A stretch of 15,146 bases of DNA from Candidatus Peregrinibacteria bacterium. Lineage in GTDB: Bacteria; Patescibacteriota; Gracilibacteria; UBA1369. Below the pieces are notes generated by a model that was given only the letters and a program-made list of their open reading frames with translations, had not been told where the DNA came from and did no database searches. Below are positions 6,665 through 13,638 of the stretch, one piece after another (position 1 is the first letter of the stretch; each line of letters opens with the position of its first letter). A program made the position numbers and the translations under genes. The stretch is from NCBI GenBank assembly GCA_014729615.1, contig WJJQ01000087.1, positions 1-15,146 on the forward strand, given 5' to 3'.

Positions 6665-7330
6665 TTATTTCAAAACATATCCTGCGCACGGGATTGTATG
6701 AATATACTTTTCGCCGGAAATATCCTCAATTTTTTTTCTTAATTGAGACACATGTACATCAACCGTATTCGTAAAAATATTGGCATTTCTATCCCATACA
6801 TTTTCCAAAATAGTAGATCTGTTCAGTACTATCCCTTTATTAGACATTAAAAAATGCAATAAAGCGAACTCCTTGTTTCTTAAATTTATGATTTGATTCT
6901 TATGTTTTACTTCATGCTTCATTAAATCTAGCTGCAGGTCACGAACCATTAATGATTCTTTTTCTTGAAATTCTTTGTTCTGAAAAACCGCAATTTTCAT
7001 TTCAATGGCAAGAGTTCTAAAAGAAAAAGGTCTAATGTAGAAATAGTTAATTAAGTTTTGTCGTTCAAATATCTTTAATTGTTTTGAAAAATGATCGGCC
7101 AATAAAAAAATTGGCAATTTCGGGTAATGCTTTTTGATTTTTTCCAACACACTTTTTAAAAAGCCACTGTCAGCAAAATAAATAAAAACTCCGTCATAAT
7201 AGGGAATCTGAACTAAATAATCCGCATCTTCTTTATGCAGAACAACTTTGGTCGCAAGATTTTCATATTGTAAACCTTTTTGTATGAAGGTAGATTGCCT
7301 GTAAATATCCGAAATTATTAAGACCTGCAT
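6665..7330 (-). CDS. OmpR/PhoB-type regulator with degenerate (pseudo-)receiver
   Basis: This 221-residue protein has the two-domain layout of OmpR/PhoB response regulators. Residues about 130-220 are a convincing C-terminal winged helix: LRNKEFALLHFLMSNKG, then the recognition-helix region NTVDVHVSQLRKKIED, and a final IHTIPCAGYVL hairpin. Residues 1-120 follow the receiver pattern, but the phosphotransfer residues are gone. The phospho-accepting Asp position in the third strand is Tyr (Y51 in DGVFIYF), the conserved Thr/Ser is Ala (A78), and the Lys of the KPF motif is Arg (R100 in IRPF). It should therefore be independent of a classical kinase. No histidine kinase is present in the window. 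It is divergent from rlmN and upstream of the sigma4-HARE gene on the same strand. DNA binding is well supported; the signal and targets are unknown. Confidence 0.85.
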   Translation of the reverse strand: MQVLIISDIYRQSTFIQKGLQYENLATKVVLHKEDADYLVQIPYYDGVFIYFADSGFLKSVLEKIKKHYPKLPIFLLADHFSKQLKIFERQNLINYFYIRPFSFRTLAIEMKIAVFQNKEFQEKESLMVRDLQLDLMKHEVKHKNQIINLRNKEFALLHFLMSNKGIVLNRSTILENVWDRNANIFTNTVDVHVSQLRKKIEDISGEKYIHTIPCAGYVLK

Positions 7331-7350
7331 GTTTTAATTTAAAAGGATTG

Positions 7351-7381
7351 ATTAAATAAGGATATTATTAAAAAATGTCAA
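7351..7381 (-). promoter_or_regulatory. Promoter candidate for the pseudo-receiver regulator
   Basis: On the - strand a perfect TTGACA lies at 7381-7376. The -10 is less clear: TATTTA at 7358-7353 after 17 bases, or TTTAAT at 7356-7351 after 19 bases. The leader to the ATG at 7330 would be only about 15-20 nt. The -35 is separated by one base from the rlmN -35 on the other strand. Confidence 0.4.
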
Positions 7382-7382
7382 C

Positions 7383-7410
7383 TTGGCTACCATTTGGAAA
7401 GTCATATAAT
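7383..7410 (+). promoter_or_regulatory. Promoter candidate for rlmN
   Basis: TTGGCT (7383-7388) and a perfect TATAAT (7405-7410) are separated by 16 bases. The predicted start near 7417 leaves about 53 nt before the rlmN ATG. A small perfect dyad (GCCTT at 7412-7416, AAGGC at 7421-7425, loop AGAG) straddles the predicted start and could be a weak operator or hairpin. Confidence 0.5.
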
Positions 7411-7469
7411 AGCCTTAGAGAAGGCAATAAAGCTTAATGTATTATATGTTGTAAAATATCAATCAACAC

Positions 7470-8495
7470 ATGAAGGATCAAAAGGAATTAACGGCAATAT
7501 TACGAAAATCAGGCATTGAGAAATATAGATTAAAACAAATCTATAATGCCGTGTTTAATAAAGGAATTACAAAATGGGATGAAATTACGGTTTTGCCCCA
7601 AAAAGATATTGAAATTTTAAGCAAAGAATTGCCTATCCTTTCAATAAATTTGCGAAAAGAAGCTGTTTCAAAAAATCGAGATACTCACAAAAGTGCGTTT
7701 ATAACTAAAGACAATTATACGATTGAATCGGTACTAATGAGTTTTAGGGATGGTAGAAATTCTGTTTGCGTTTCATCTCAGGTTGGCTGTCAGTTAGGTT
7801 GTACATTCTGCGCCACCGGCAAGCTGGGCTTTTATAGAAATTTAAATTATGAAGAAATTCACGATCAAGTTTTATTTTATAGTCAAAAATTAGTTCAGGA
7901 GGGCAAAAGAATAAGCAACATCGTATTCATGGGAATGGGCGAACCATTCATGAATTATGATGAAGTAATTCGATCCATTAATTTTTTCAATGACAAAAGC
8001 GGATTAAATATTGGAGCAAGGTCAATAACAGTTTCCACATCGGGTATTTGCGAAGGAATTAATAAACTGGCAGATTTCGACAAGCAAGTGAATCTTGCCG
8101 TCAGTTTACATGCTCCAAATCAAAAATTGCGTGAAAATATAATGCCGATAGCTAGAAAGTATGACTTAAAAAAACTTATGGAAGAGATTGAAAACTATAT
8201 AAAAAAGACCAATAGACGTGTTTCGTATGAGTATATTATGCTAAAGGGAATCAATGATTCGGAAGAATGTGCAACACAATTATCCGGATTAATTAAAGAT
8301 CAACTTTGCCATGTGAATTTAATTCCTTATAATGAAACTGATCATGCGGGAAAAAGCACAAGCAATAATGATACTATCAACAGATTCCGTGATATTATCA
8401 GTAACAATGGTATAGCTGTTACCGTCAGAAAAAATATGGGTAATGATATAGACGCAGCTTGTGGTCAACTTGCAAACAAATTAATAAATTCATAA
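7470..8495 (+). CDS. rlmN: Dual-specificity 23S rRNA/tRNA adenine-C2 methyltransferase RlmN
   Basis: RlmN is a radical-SAM enzyme that methylates C2 of A2503 in 23S rRNA and of A37 in some tRNAs. At 341 residues it is slightly shorter than well-known members (about 360-385). The radical-SAM cluster motif CxxxCxxC is C107, C111 and C114 in VGCQLGCTFCATG. The two catalytic Cys positions are kept: C100 in NSVCVSSQVGC, and C331 in AACGQLANK near the C-terminus. MGMGEPFMNYDEV and SLHAPN are further RlmN hallmarks. The C331 context and RlmN-like length fit RlmN; Cfr is a close relative but is not suggested by the context. There is no Shine-Dalgarno sequence before the ATG. A DUF3467 gene follows after 11 bases and is probably co-transcribed. 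Confidence 0.96.
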   Translation: MKDQKELTAILRKSGIEKYRLKQIYNAVFNKGITKWDEITVLPQKDIEILSKELPILSINLRKEAVSKNRDTHKSAFITKDNYTIESVLMSFRDGRNSVCVSSQVGCQLGCTFCATGKLGFYRNLNYEEIHDQVLFYSQKLVQEGKRISNIVFMGMGEPFMNYDEVIRSINFFNDKSGLNIGARSITVSTSGICEGINKLADFDKQVNLAVSLHAPNQKLRENIMPIARKYDLKKLMEEIENYIKKTNRRVSYEYIMLKGINDSEECATQLSGLIKDQLCHVNLIPYNETDHAGKSTSNNDTINRFRDIISNNGIAVTVRKNMGNDIDAACGQLANKLINS

Positions 8496-8506
8496 TAATT
8501 AATAAA

Positions 8507-8788
8507 ATGGCACAACAAGACAACGCTCAACCACAAAACAATATCCAGGTTAAAATGGATCCTGCAATGGAGCAGGGGAAATACGCAAATGCGGTTTCTG
8601 TTCACGTTAATAAAAACGAAGTGATTTTGGATTTCGGATACATACTTCCTAATATGAAACCGGCAACAATAAAAGTGGTTGAAAGAGTTAATTTATCTCA
8701 TCAAACGGCTGAAAGCTTTTTAAATGTTCTTTCAAATGCCATGCTAGATTGGAGAAACAAGAAGAAAGACTCCGAAAAAAAGGAATAA
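8507..8788 (+). CDS. DUF3467-type small protein
   Basis: The protein is 93 residues from the ATG at 8507. A TTG at 8459 in the same frame would add 16 residues inside rlmN and is less likely. The core YANAVSVHVNKNEVILDFGYILPNMKPATIKVVERVNLSHQTAESFL is split by eye as a beta-rich segment (VSVHV, EVILDFGYILP) followed by a helix, and matches what I know of DUF3467: short, single-domain bacterial and archaeal proteins of unknown function with an E-x-x-LDF motif. The N-terminus is Gln/Asn-rich and the C-terminus Lys-rich, both probably disordered. It is likely cytoplasmic and probably shares the rlmN transcript (11-base gap). It converges on the glycyl-tRNA synthetase gene with a 20-base gap that contains no terminator-like hairpin. 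Function is unknown. Confidence 0.85.
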   Translation: MAQQDNAQPQNNIQVKMDPAMEQGKYANAVSVHVNKNEVILDFGYILPNMKPATIKVVERVNLSHQTAESFLNVLSNAMLDWRNKKKDSEKKE

Positions 8789-8808
8789 TCCGGTTAAACA
8801 ATTAAAGT

Positions 8809-10242
8809 CTAACCTTCAAAGGCCTTATCATTAAGGTAATCTTTGATATTTTTTACAGAGACTCGACCCTGATCACCAACCTGTTCCATTGTATCTCTGT
8901 GCCTTAATGTAACCGTATCATCTTCAAGAGCTTGATGGTCAACCGTTAGGCACCAGGGCGTGCCGGATTCATCTTGTCTTCGATATCTTTTACCAATAGA
9001 TCCCGCTTCGTCATAATCGACTGAGATACCTGCGGCCAATAGATCAGCATATATAGACTCCGCTTTTTCTTTCATGCCATCCTTTTTCATCAATGGTAAA
9101 ATTGCAAGTTTAAATGGAGCTAAATTGTATGGAAATTTAAGGACAATTCTGGTTTCTTTATTGCCATTTGCGTCATCCACTTCTTCTTCAAAATAATTTT
9201 CAAATAAAATTGCAAGAAATATGCGAGTAAAGCCCGCTGAACATTCTACAATATAGGGATTATATCGTAAATTACCACGTTCCACATCAAGGTATGACAA
9301 GTCTTTTCCACTGAATTTCGCGTGCTGATCAAGGTCGTAACTTCCTCTATGATGCAAACCTTCAATTTCTTTAAATCCCAGTTCACCGAATTTATATTCA
9401 ACGTCCCATGCATCCGACGCGTAAAAGGCGCGTTCATCTTCACCATGTTGGCGCATTCTAATATTTTCCGGGGAAAGTTTTAAAACATCTGTATAAAAAG
9501 ATTGACGATTTTGTTTCCAGTTTTCATATTGCTGATCGGCTTCCGAAGGATGACAAAAATATTGAACATCCATTTGTTCAAATTCTCTCATTCTAAGAAT
9601 GAATTGTTTAACCGTTATTTCATTTCTAAACGCTTTTCCAATTTGAGCAATCCCAAATGGTAGCTTCTTTCTTGTTGTTTCAAGAACATTTTTGAAATTC
9701 AAATAAATATTTTGGCATGCTTCTCCTTTTAAATAGGCTACCGTACTTTCATCTTCAATCGGACCCAAATGTGTTTTTACTAATAAATTGAACCTTTTTG
9801 CCTTAGATAAAGGGTTACCATCCGGACTTACAATATTGTTTGCCGCGACAATGTCATCAACTTGTTCCGGTGTTAAAGCGCTACCATCTTTAACGGCACC
9901 GGTTTCTTCCAATAAATGATCGGCTCTAAACCTTTTATGTGTTATCGAATCTTCAACCATCAGATCGGCAAAACCTCCAATATGACCGCTTGCTTCCCAT
10001 ACTTTCGGATGCATAAAAATCGCACCTTCAATTTCAACAACGTCAGGCCTACTTGTCACGTTCCATTTTCTCCAAATCTGAAAAATATTGTTTTTTAACA
10101 AAACACCCAATGGGCCAAAGTCATAAGTAGCCGCATAGCCCCCGTAAATATCTGATGACGGATAAACAAAACCCTTACGCTTGCAATAGTTTACAATTGT
10201 ATTTAAATCTAAATTTTCTTTATCAAATTCCTTTTCGGACAT
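8809..10242 (-). CDS. glyQS: Glycyl-tRNA synthetase, single-chain dimeric (alpha2) type
   Basis: This 477-residue class II synthetase charges tRNA-Gly in the cytoplasm. It belongs to the homodimeric type found in Gram-positives, archaea and eukaryotes, not the alpha2beta2 type of E. coli. The N-terminus (CKRKGFVYPSSDIYGGYAATYDFGPLG, residues 20-46, is the family's opening signature) is intact. Class II motif 2 is FRNEITVKQFILRMREFEQMDVQ starting at residue 206; a Val stands where many homologues have Pro. Motif 3 is around residues 333-346 (ECSAGFTRIFLAIL). The C-terminal anticodon-binding domain covers about residues 375-472 (LAPFKLAILPL, SIGKRYRRQDESGTPWC). The leader from the predicted promoter is about 20 nt, so no T-box is possible. 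The gene is divergent from the RadC-like gene and convergent with the DUF3467 gene. Confidence 0.97.
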   Translation of the reverse strand: MSEKEFDKENLDLNTIVNYCKRKGFVYPSSDIYGGYAATYDFGPLGVLLKNNIFQIWRKWNVTSRPDVVEIEGAIFMHPKVWEASGHIGGFADLMVEDSITHKRFRADHLLEETGAVKDGSALTPEQVDDIVAANNIVSPDGNPLSKAKRFNLLVKTHLGPIEDESTVAYLKGEACQNIYLNFKNVLETTRKKLPFGIAQIGKAFRNEITVKQFILRMREFEQMDVQYFCHPSEADQQYENWKQNRQSFYTDVLKLSPENIRMRQHGEDERAFYASDAWDVEYKFGELGFKEIEGLHHRGSYDLDQHAKFSGKDLSYLDVERGNLRYNPYIVECSAGFTRIFLAILFENYFEEEVDDANGNKETRIVLKFPYNLAPFKLAILPLMKKDGMKEKAESIYADLLAAGISVDYDEAGSIGKRYRRQDESGTPWCLTVDHQALEDDTVTLRHRDTMEQVGDQGRVSVKNIKDYLNDKAFEG

Positions 10243-10267
10243 ATTTATTATTGTTAATTACCAGCCG

Positions 10268-10296
10268 ATTTTAGCAAATAAAGGCCCACATTGCAA
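10268..10296 (-). promoter_or_regulatory. Promoter candidate for glycyl-tRNA synthetase
   Basis: On the - strand TTGCAA (10296-10291) is followed after 17 bases by TAAAAT (10273-10268), preceded by TGC, giving an extended -10 TGCTAAAAT. The predicted start is near 10261, about 20 nt before the ATG. The same nine bases TGCTAAAAT occur upstream of the ATPase gene at 11047-11055. Confidence 0.5.
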
Positions 10297-10318
10297 AAAC
10301 CATAATGAATTTTATAAA
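10291..10318 (+). promoter_or_regulatory. Promoter candidate for the RadC-like gene
   Basis: The palindromic TTGCAA (10291-10296), which also serves as -35 for the opposite promoter, is followed after 16 bases by TATAAA (10313-10318). The predicted start near 10325 gives a leader of about 40 nt to the ATG at 10364. Confidence 0.4.
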
Positions 10319-10363
10319 TATTTTAACTTAATGGTCTACATTTAAACCAAATAATTTTGTTAA

Positions 10364-11011
10364 ATGCTTCCAAGAGAAAAAATAATCAAGCATGGGGTGG
10401 AAAAACTATTGGATAAAGAACTTATCGCTTTAGTTATTGGTCATGGCAGTCGTAGAGAAAATGTATTTAATATGTCTGAAAGGATTACAATGCTTTATGA
10501 TCAGGAAGAATTGGCAAATCAAAAAAGTGTAAACAAACTAAAAAAAAGCTTTGATCTTAATGCGGGACAGGCTTCAAAGTTAATTGCATGTTATGAGCTC
10601 GGCAGGCGTTATTTTCTAAAAAAAGGAAATTTCAAACAGATTCAAACAACCAAAGACATATTTGATTATTTAAAAAACATGCAATATTTAAAAAAAGAAT
10701 ATGTAAGGGGCATATATTTGAATACAAGATATAAAATCATTCACGATGAAATAATTTCAATAGGCACTCTTGAAAGCAATATGTTTTATCCGAGAGATTT
10801 GATTAAACCCGCGATAGAACATGACGCGGCCTTCATTTTATTGGCGCATAATCATCCTTCCGGAGATGCCGGACCCAGTTTAGCCGACTACAAAGTAACA
10901 AATGATGTAAAAAAAGCCTGTAATTTAATAAGAATACCTCTCGTGGACCACGTCATTATTGGAAATGAAAGCTTTTTCAGTTTTAGCAAAGATAAAAAGA
11001 AAATAATGTAA
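10364..11011 (+). CDS. radC: RadC-family JAMM/MPN+ domain protein
   Basis: This 215-residue protein has the two-part RadC (UPF0758) layout. A short helix-hairpin-helix-like N-terminus contains PREKIIKHG and FDLNAGQASKLIACYELGRR. The C-terminal JAMM metalloprotease-fold domain has the zinc-site pattern E112 (KKEYVRGIYLN), H162 and H164 in AHNHPSGD, and D175. GTLESNMFYPRDL and PLVDHVIIG are also family signatures. Despite the name, a role in recombinational repair is doubtful for this family; some members act with natural transformation or mobile elements, and the substrate is unknown. The ATG at 10364 places the conserved PREK motif almost at the N-terminus, a few residues shorter than usual. 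It is followed after 65 bases by the VirD4-like ATPase gene, which has its own -10-like sequence. Family assignment is firm; function is not. Confidence 0.93.
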   Translation: MLPREKIIKHGVEKLLDKELIALVIGHGSRRENVFNMSERITMLYDQEELANQKSVNKLKKSFDLNAGQASKLIACYELGRRYFLKKGNFKQIQTTKDIFDYLKNMQYLKKEYVRGIYLNTRYKIIHDEIISIGTLESNMFYPRDLIKPAIEHDAAFILLAHNHPSGDAGPSLADYKVTNDVKKACNLIRIPLVDHVIIGNESFFSFSKDKKKIM

Positions 11012-11015
11012 AAGA

Positions 11016-11050
11016 AGCATAATGCATAGAAAAAAACTGAAGATTATGCT
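11016..11050. repeat. 8-bp inverted repeat upstream of the ATPase gene
   Basis: AGCATAAT (11016-11023) and ATTATGCT (11043-11050) are exact reverse complements, 19 bases apart. The right arm overlaps the start of the extended -10 TGCTAAAAT. Too AT-rich and without a T run on the + strand, it is an unlikely terminator; a dyad operator is possible. Confidence 0.45.
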
Positions 11051-11060
11051 AAAATATAAT
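11047..11060 (+). promoter_or_regulatory. -10 region for the ATPase-LCP operon
   Basis: Two overlapping -10 candidates are present: the extended TGCTAAAAT (11047-11055) and a perfect TATAAT (11055-11060). Neither has a convincing -35. The leader to the ATG at 11077 would be about 10-15 nt, with an A-rich sequence and no Shine-Dalgarno. Confidence 0.4.
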
Positions 11061-11076
11061 GAAATAAAAACAAAAA

Positions 11077-13638
11077 ATGAGTCAGGAACAATTATTGGAA
11101 GTATTACAACAGACGTGGCAGTTTATTATTAGAAATCCCATTCAAATATTGGTTTCTCTAATTTTAGGCTTTTTATTGATTAGATTTTTGTTCAGACTTT
11201 CAAATTATCTATACACATCTATAGTAGTTGCAAAACGCCTGGTACATCTTAAAGTGACTTTACCGCGTGAAGAATCTCAGAAAGATAAAGAAAAATCTGA
11301 AATTAAGGATTTCAAGGAAATGATTGGCGTGATGGAACAATTTTTCAGAAATTTACATGAAATAGGAGAATTATCACTTTCTAACAGAATAAAAACTTGG
11401 TTTTTCAAAGACGATATTGTTAGTTTTGAAATTGTGGCTAAAGATAAAGTTGTAGATTTCTACGTAGTGGTCCAGAAAAGGTATTTCGAATTGGTTGAAA
11501 AACAAATAACCTCATATTACCCTCATGCTGATATTCAAACCGAGGATCCAATAAATATTCAGCCAAAAGGGAATAAAATCAAATGCTTTTTTGCATTTCA
11601 GCAAAGACCGTTTTATTACCCGCTTAAAACATTTAAAGATTTGGGCAATGACCCATTGAATGATTTAACCAACATTTTTTCTAAGTTTGATGAAAGCGAC
11701 GTAGCGGTAATTCAGATGGTTGTAAGGCCGAACACAAAGAATAAATGGAGAAAGAAAACTGAAGAAGCGGGTTCGCAAATGTTTTCAGGTAAAAATCCGT
11801 CTAAATTTAAAATTCCGGGACTTGGATTTTTGGGGTCTTTCCTTGGAGCCTTGGTTTGGGGAGGTGACAAATTTGCCAAGGAACAATCCAGCAATGAAAA
11901 CGCGGGTCCTTATGGTGCCGGAGGTTATGTGCGCATGCTGCAAACACGTGAAGAAATTGCAAAAAAAATCGGTGAAAAGGCGGGAAACGTTTATTTTGAC
12001 ACCAAAGTTCGCATAATTGGCTCAGGTAAGACCTGGGGGAGGGCTCTTGAAATTACAAACAATATCGCGCTCGGACTAAACCTTTTTAAAGACGCTCAAA
12101 TGAACTGGTTTCAGACAAGAAGAATAATTTTAATAGACAGAATAAATAATTTCTTCATGAAATATAATTTTTTACGAAGAGTGTTATATGCCAGATTTTT
12201 CGGGCTTGGTGAAAAGCTTTCTTTGTTGGATTCCGCGGAACTTGCTTCTGTATATCATTTTCCGTCAAGCAGATTTAATTACACTCCAATCATAAACTGG
12301 TTGAAATATAAAGTTTTACCCGCGCCGGTAGACTTGCCGAACGAAGGGATCATTCTGGGCCACAATGTTTATCGCGGTGAGAAGAAATTAGTAAGGATTA
12401 TGCGAAAAGATAGAACAAGGCATCATTACTGCATCGGTAAATCCGGTGCCGGTAAATCAGCATTTTTAAGTTATATGGCAAGACAAGATATGGCAAATGG
12501 TGATGGTGTCTGCGTTGTTGATCCGCACGGCGATTTGATTGAGGAATTAGTACAATTTGTGCCAAAAGAAAGGGCGAAAGATGTTATTATATTCAATCCG
12601 GCAGACACTGAACGGCCAATGGGACTAAACATATTAGAAGCCCAAACGGCACCTGAAATGGATTTGGCGTCGAGTCAGGCGACCGAAATATTTATTAAAA
12701 TATTCGGTGATGAAATATTCGGTCCCCGTATTCAGCACTATTTTAGAAACGGATGTTTAACTTTAATGGAAGATGAAGAAGAAGGCGCGACATTGATTGA
12801 TGTGCCAAGAATATTCGTAGATGAAGATTTCATGAAATATAAAGTTAGTAAGGTGAAAAATCCGGTCGTACGGTCGTTTTGGGAACATGAGTATTCACAC
12901 ACCGGAGAACGAGAAAGACAGGAAATGATCCCTTATTTCAGTTCAAAATTTGGTCCATTCATTACAAATTCGATTATGCGTAACACGATTGGACAAACCA
13001 AATCCGCTTTTAATTTTAGAAGAGTTATGGATGACCAGAAAATATTGTTAATCAATCTTTCCAAAGGTAAGATGGGTGATTTAAACACGCAGTTGCTCGG
13101 TTTGGTCGTTGTGGCAAGATTACAAATGGCGGCTATGTCACGTGTGGATATGCCAGAAAGTGAAAGAAAAGACTTTTACCTTTATGTTGATGAGTTCCAA
13201 AATTTCGCTACGGATTCCTTCGCGTCAATTTTATCGGAAGCCAGAAAATATAGACTGGCTTTGATTATGGCCCATCAGTACATAAAGCAGTTGGAAAGAA
13301 AACAGGATACATCAATACGTGATGCGGTTTTCGGTAACGTCGGTACAATGATGTCATTCAAAGTTGGTGCTGATGATGCGGAATATATGGCAAAGGAATA
13401 CGCACCGGTTTTAACGGAACAGGATGTATTAGGTATCGCAAATTACAAAGCCTATATTCGTTTAAACATTAATAATTCGACCTCCCGACCATTTTCACTG
13501 GAAACAATTTATGATATGAGCTCTGCTAACCCTAAGATAGGTGATATTGTTAAGCAATATTCGCGTATGAAATATGGAAGGAAAAAAGAATTTGTTGATC
13601 AAGAAATAGCCGCAAGAATAGGTATTGACCTAGCCTAA
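11077..13638 (+). CDS. VirD4/TraG-like membrane ATPase (type IV secretion coupling-protein family)
   Basis: This 853-residue protein has one N-terminal membrane segment (about residues 21-40), then a large domain of unknown function. A Gly-rich hydrophobic stretch lies at about residues 246-262 (GLGFLGSFLGALVWGG). The C-terminal half is a RecA/FtsK-HerA-like ATPase. Walker A is GKSGAGKS at residues 454-461. Walker B is YLYVDEF with D705 and E706. The downstream AHQYIKQL matches the sensor Gln region of VirD4/TraG proteins, and DPHGDLIEEL follows Walker A as in this family. Such proteins are hexameric motors that pump DNA or protein at the inner membrane. There is no relaxase, pilus or VirB gene here, so a conjugation role is not supported; DNA or protein translocation across the envelope is an inference. 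The ATG of the LCP gene follows the TAA directly, so the two form an operon. Confidence 0.9.
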   Translation: MSQEQLLEVLQQTWQFIIRNPIQILVSLILGFLLIRFLFRLSNYLYTSIVVAKRLVHLKVTLPREESQKDKEKSEIKDFKEMIGVMEQFFRNLHEIGELSLSNRIKTWFFKDDIVSFEIVAKDKVVDFYVVVQKRYFELVEKQITSYYPHADIQTEDPINIQPKGNKIKCFFAFQQRPFYYPLKTFKDLGNDPLNDLTNIFSKFDESDVAVIQMVVRPNTKNKWRKKTEEAGSQMFSGKNPSKFKIPGLGFLGSFLGALVWGGDKFAKEQSSNENAGPYGAGGYVRMLQTREEIAKKIGEKAGNVYFDTKVRIIGSGKTWGRALEITNNIALGLNLFKDAQMNWFQTRRIILIDRINNFFMKYNFLRRVLYARFFGLGEKLSLLDSAELASVYHFPSSRFNYTPIINWLKYKVLPAPVDLPNEGIILGHNVYRGEKKLVRIMRKDRTRHHYCIGKSGAGKSAFLSYMARQDMANGDGVCVVDPHGDLIEELVQFVPKERAKDVIIFNPADTERPMGLNILEAQTAPEMDLASSQATEIFIKIFGDEIFGPRIQHYFRNGCLTLMEDEEEGATLIDVPRIFVDEDFMKYKVSKVKNPVVRSFWEHEYSHTGERERQEMIPYFSSKFGPFITNSIMRNTIGQTKSAFNFRRVMDDQKILLINLSKGKMGDLNTQLLGLVVVARLQMAAMSRVDMPESERKDFYLYVDEFQNFATDSFASILSEARKYRLALIMAHQYIKQLERKQDTSIRDAVFGNVGTMMSFKVGADDAEYMAKEYAPVLTEQDVLGIANYKAYIRLNINNSTSRPFSLETIYDMSSANPKIGDIVKQYSRMKYGRKKEFVDQEIAARIGIDLA

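Noticed and set aside
8459..8506. TTG start adding 16 residues to the DUF3467 protein
   Set aside because: It would lie inside the end of rlmN and encode a non-conserved extension; the ATG at 8507 gives a normal domain start.
9916..10098. Short + strand frame opposite glyQS, and similar short frames at 9246-9446, 11712-12016 and 14037-14222
   Set aside because: Overlap firmly identified genes in other frames, with no promoter or homology signal.
11016..11050. Inverted repeat as a rho-independent terminator of radC
   Set aside because: The stem is almost all A/T, the loop is 19 bases, and no T run follows on the + strand.
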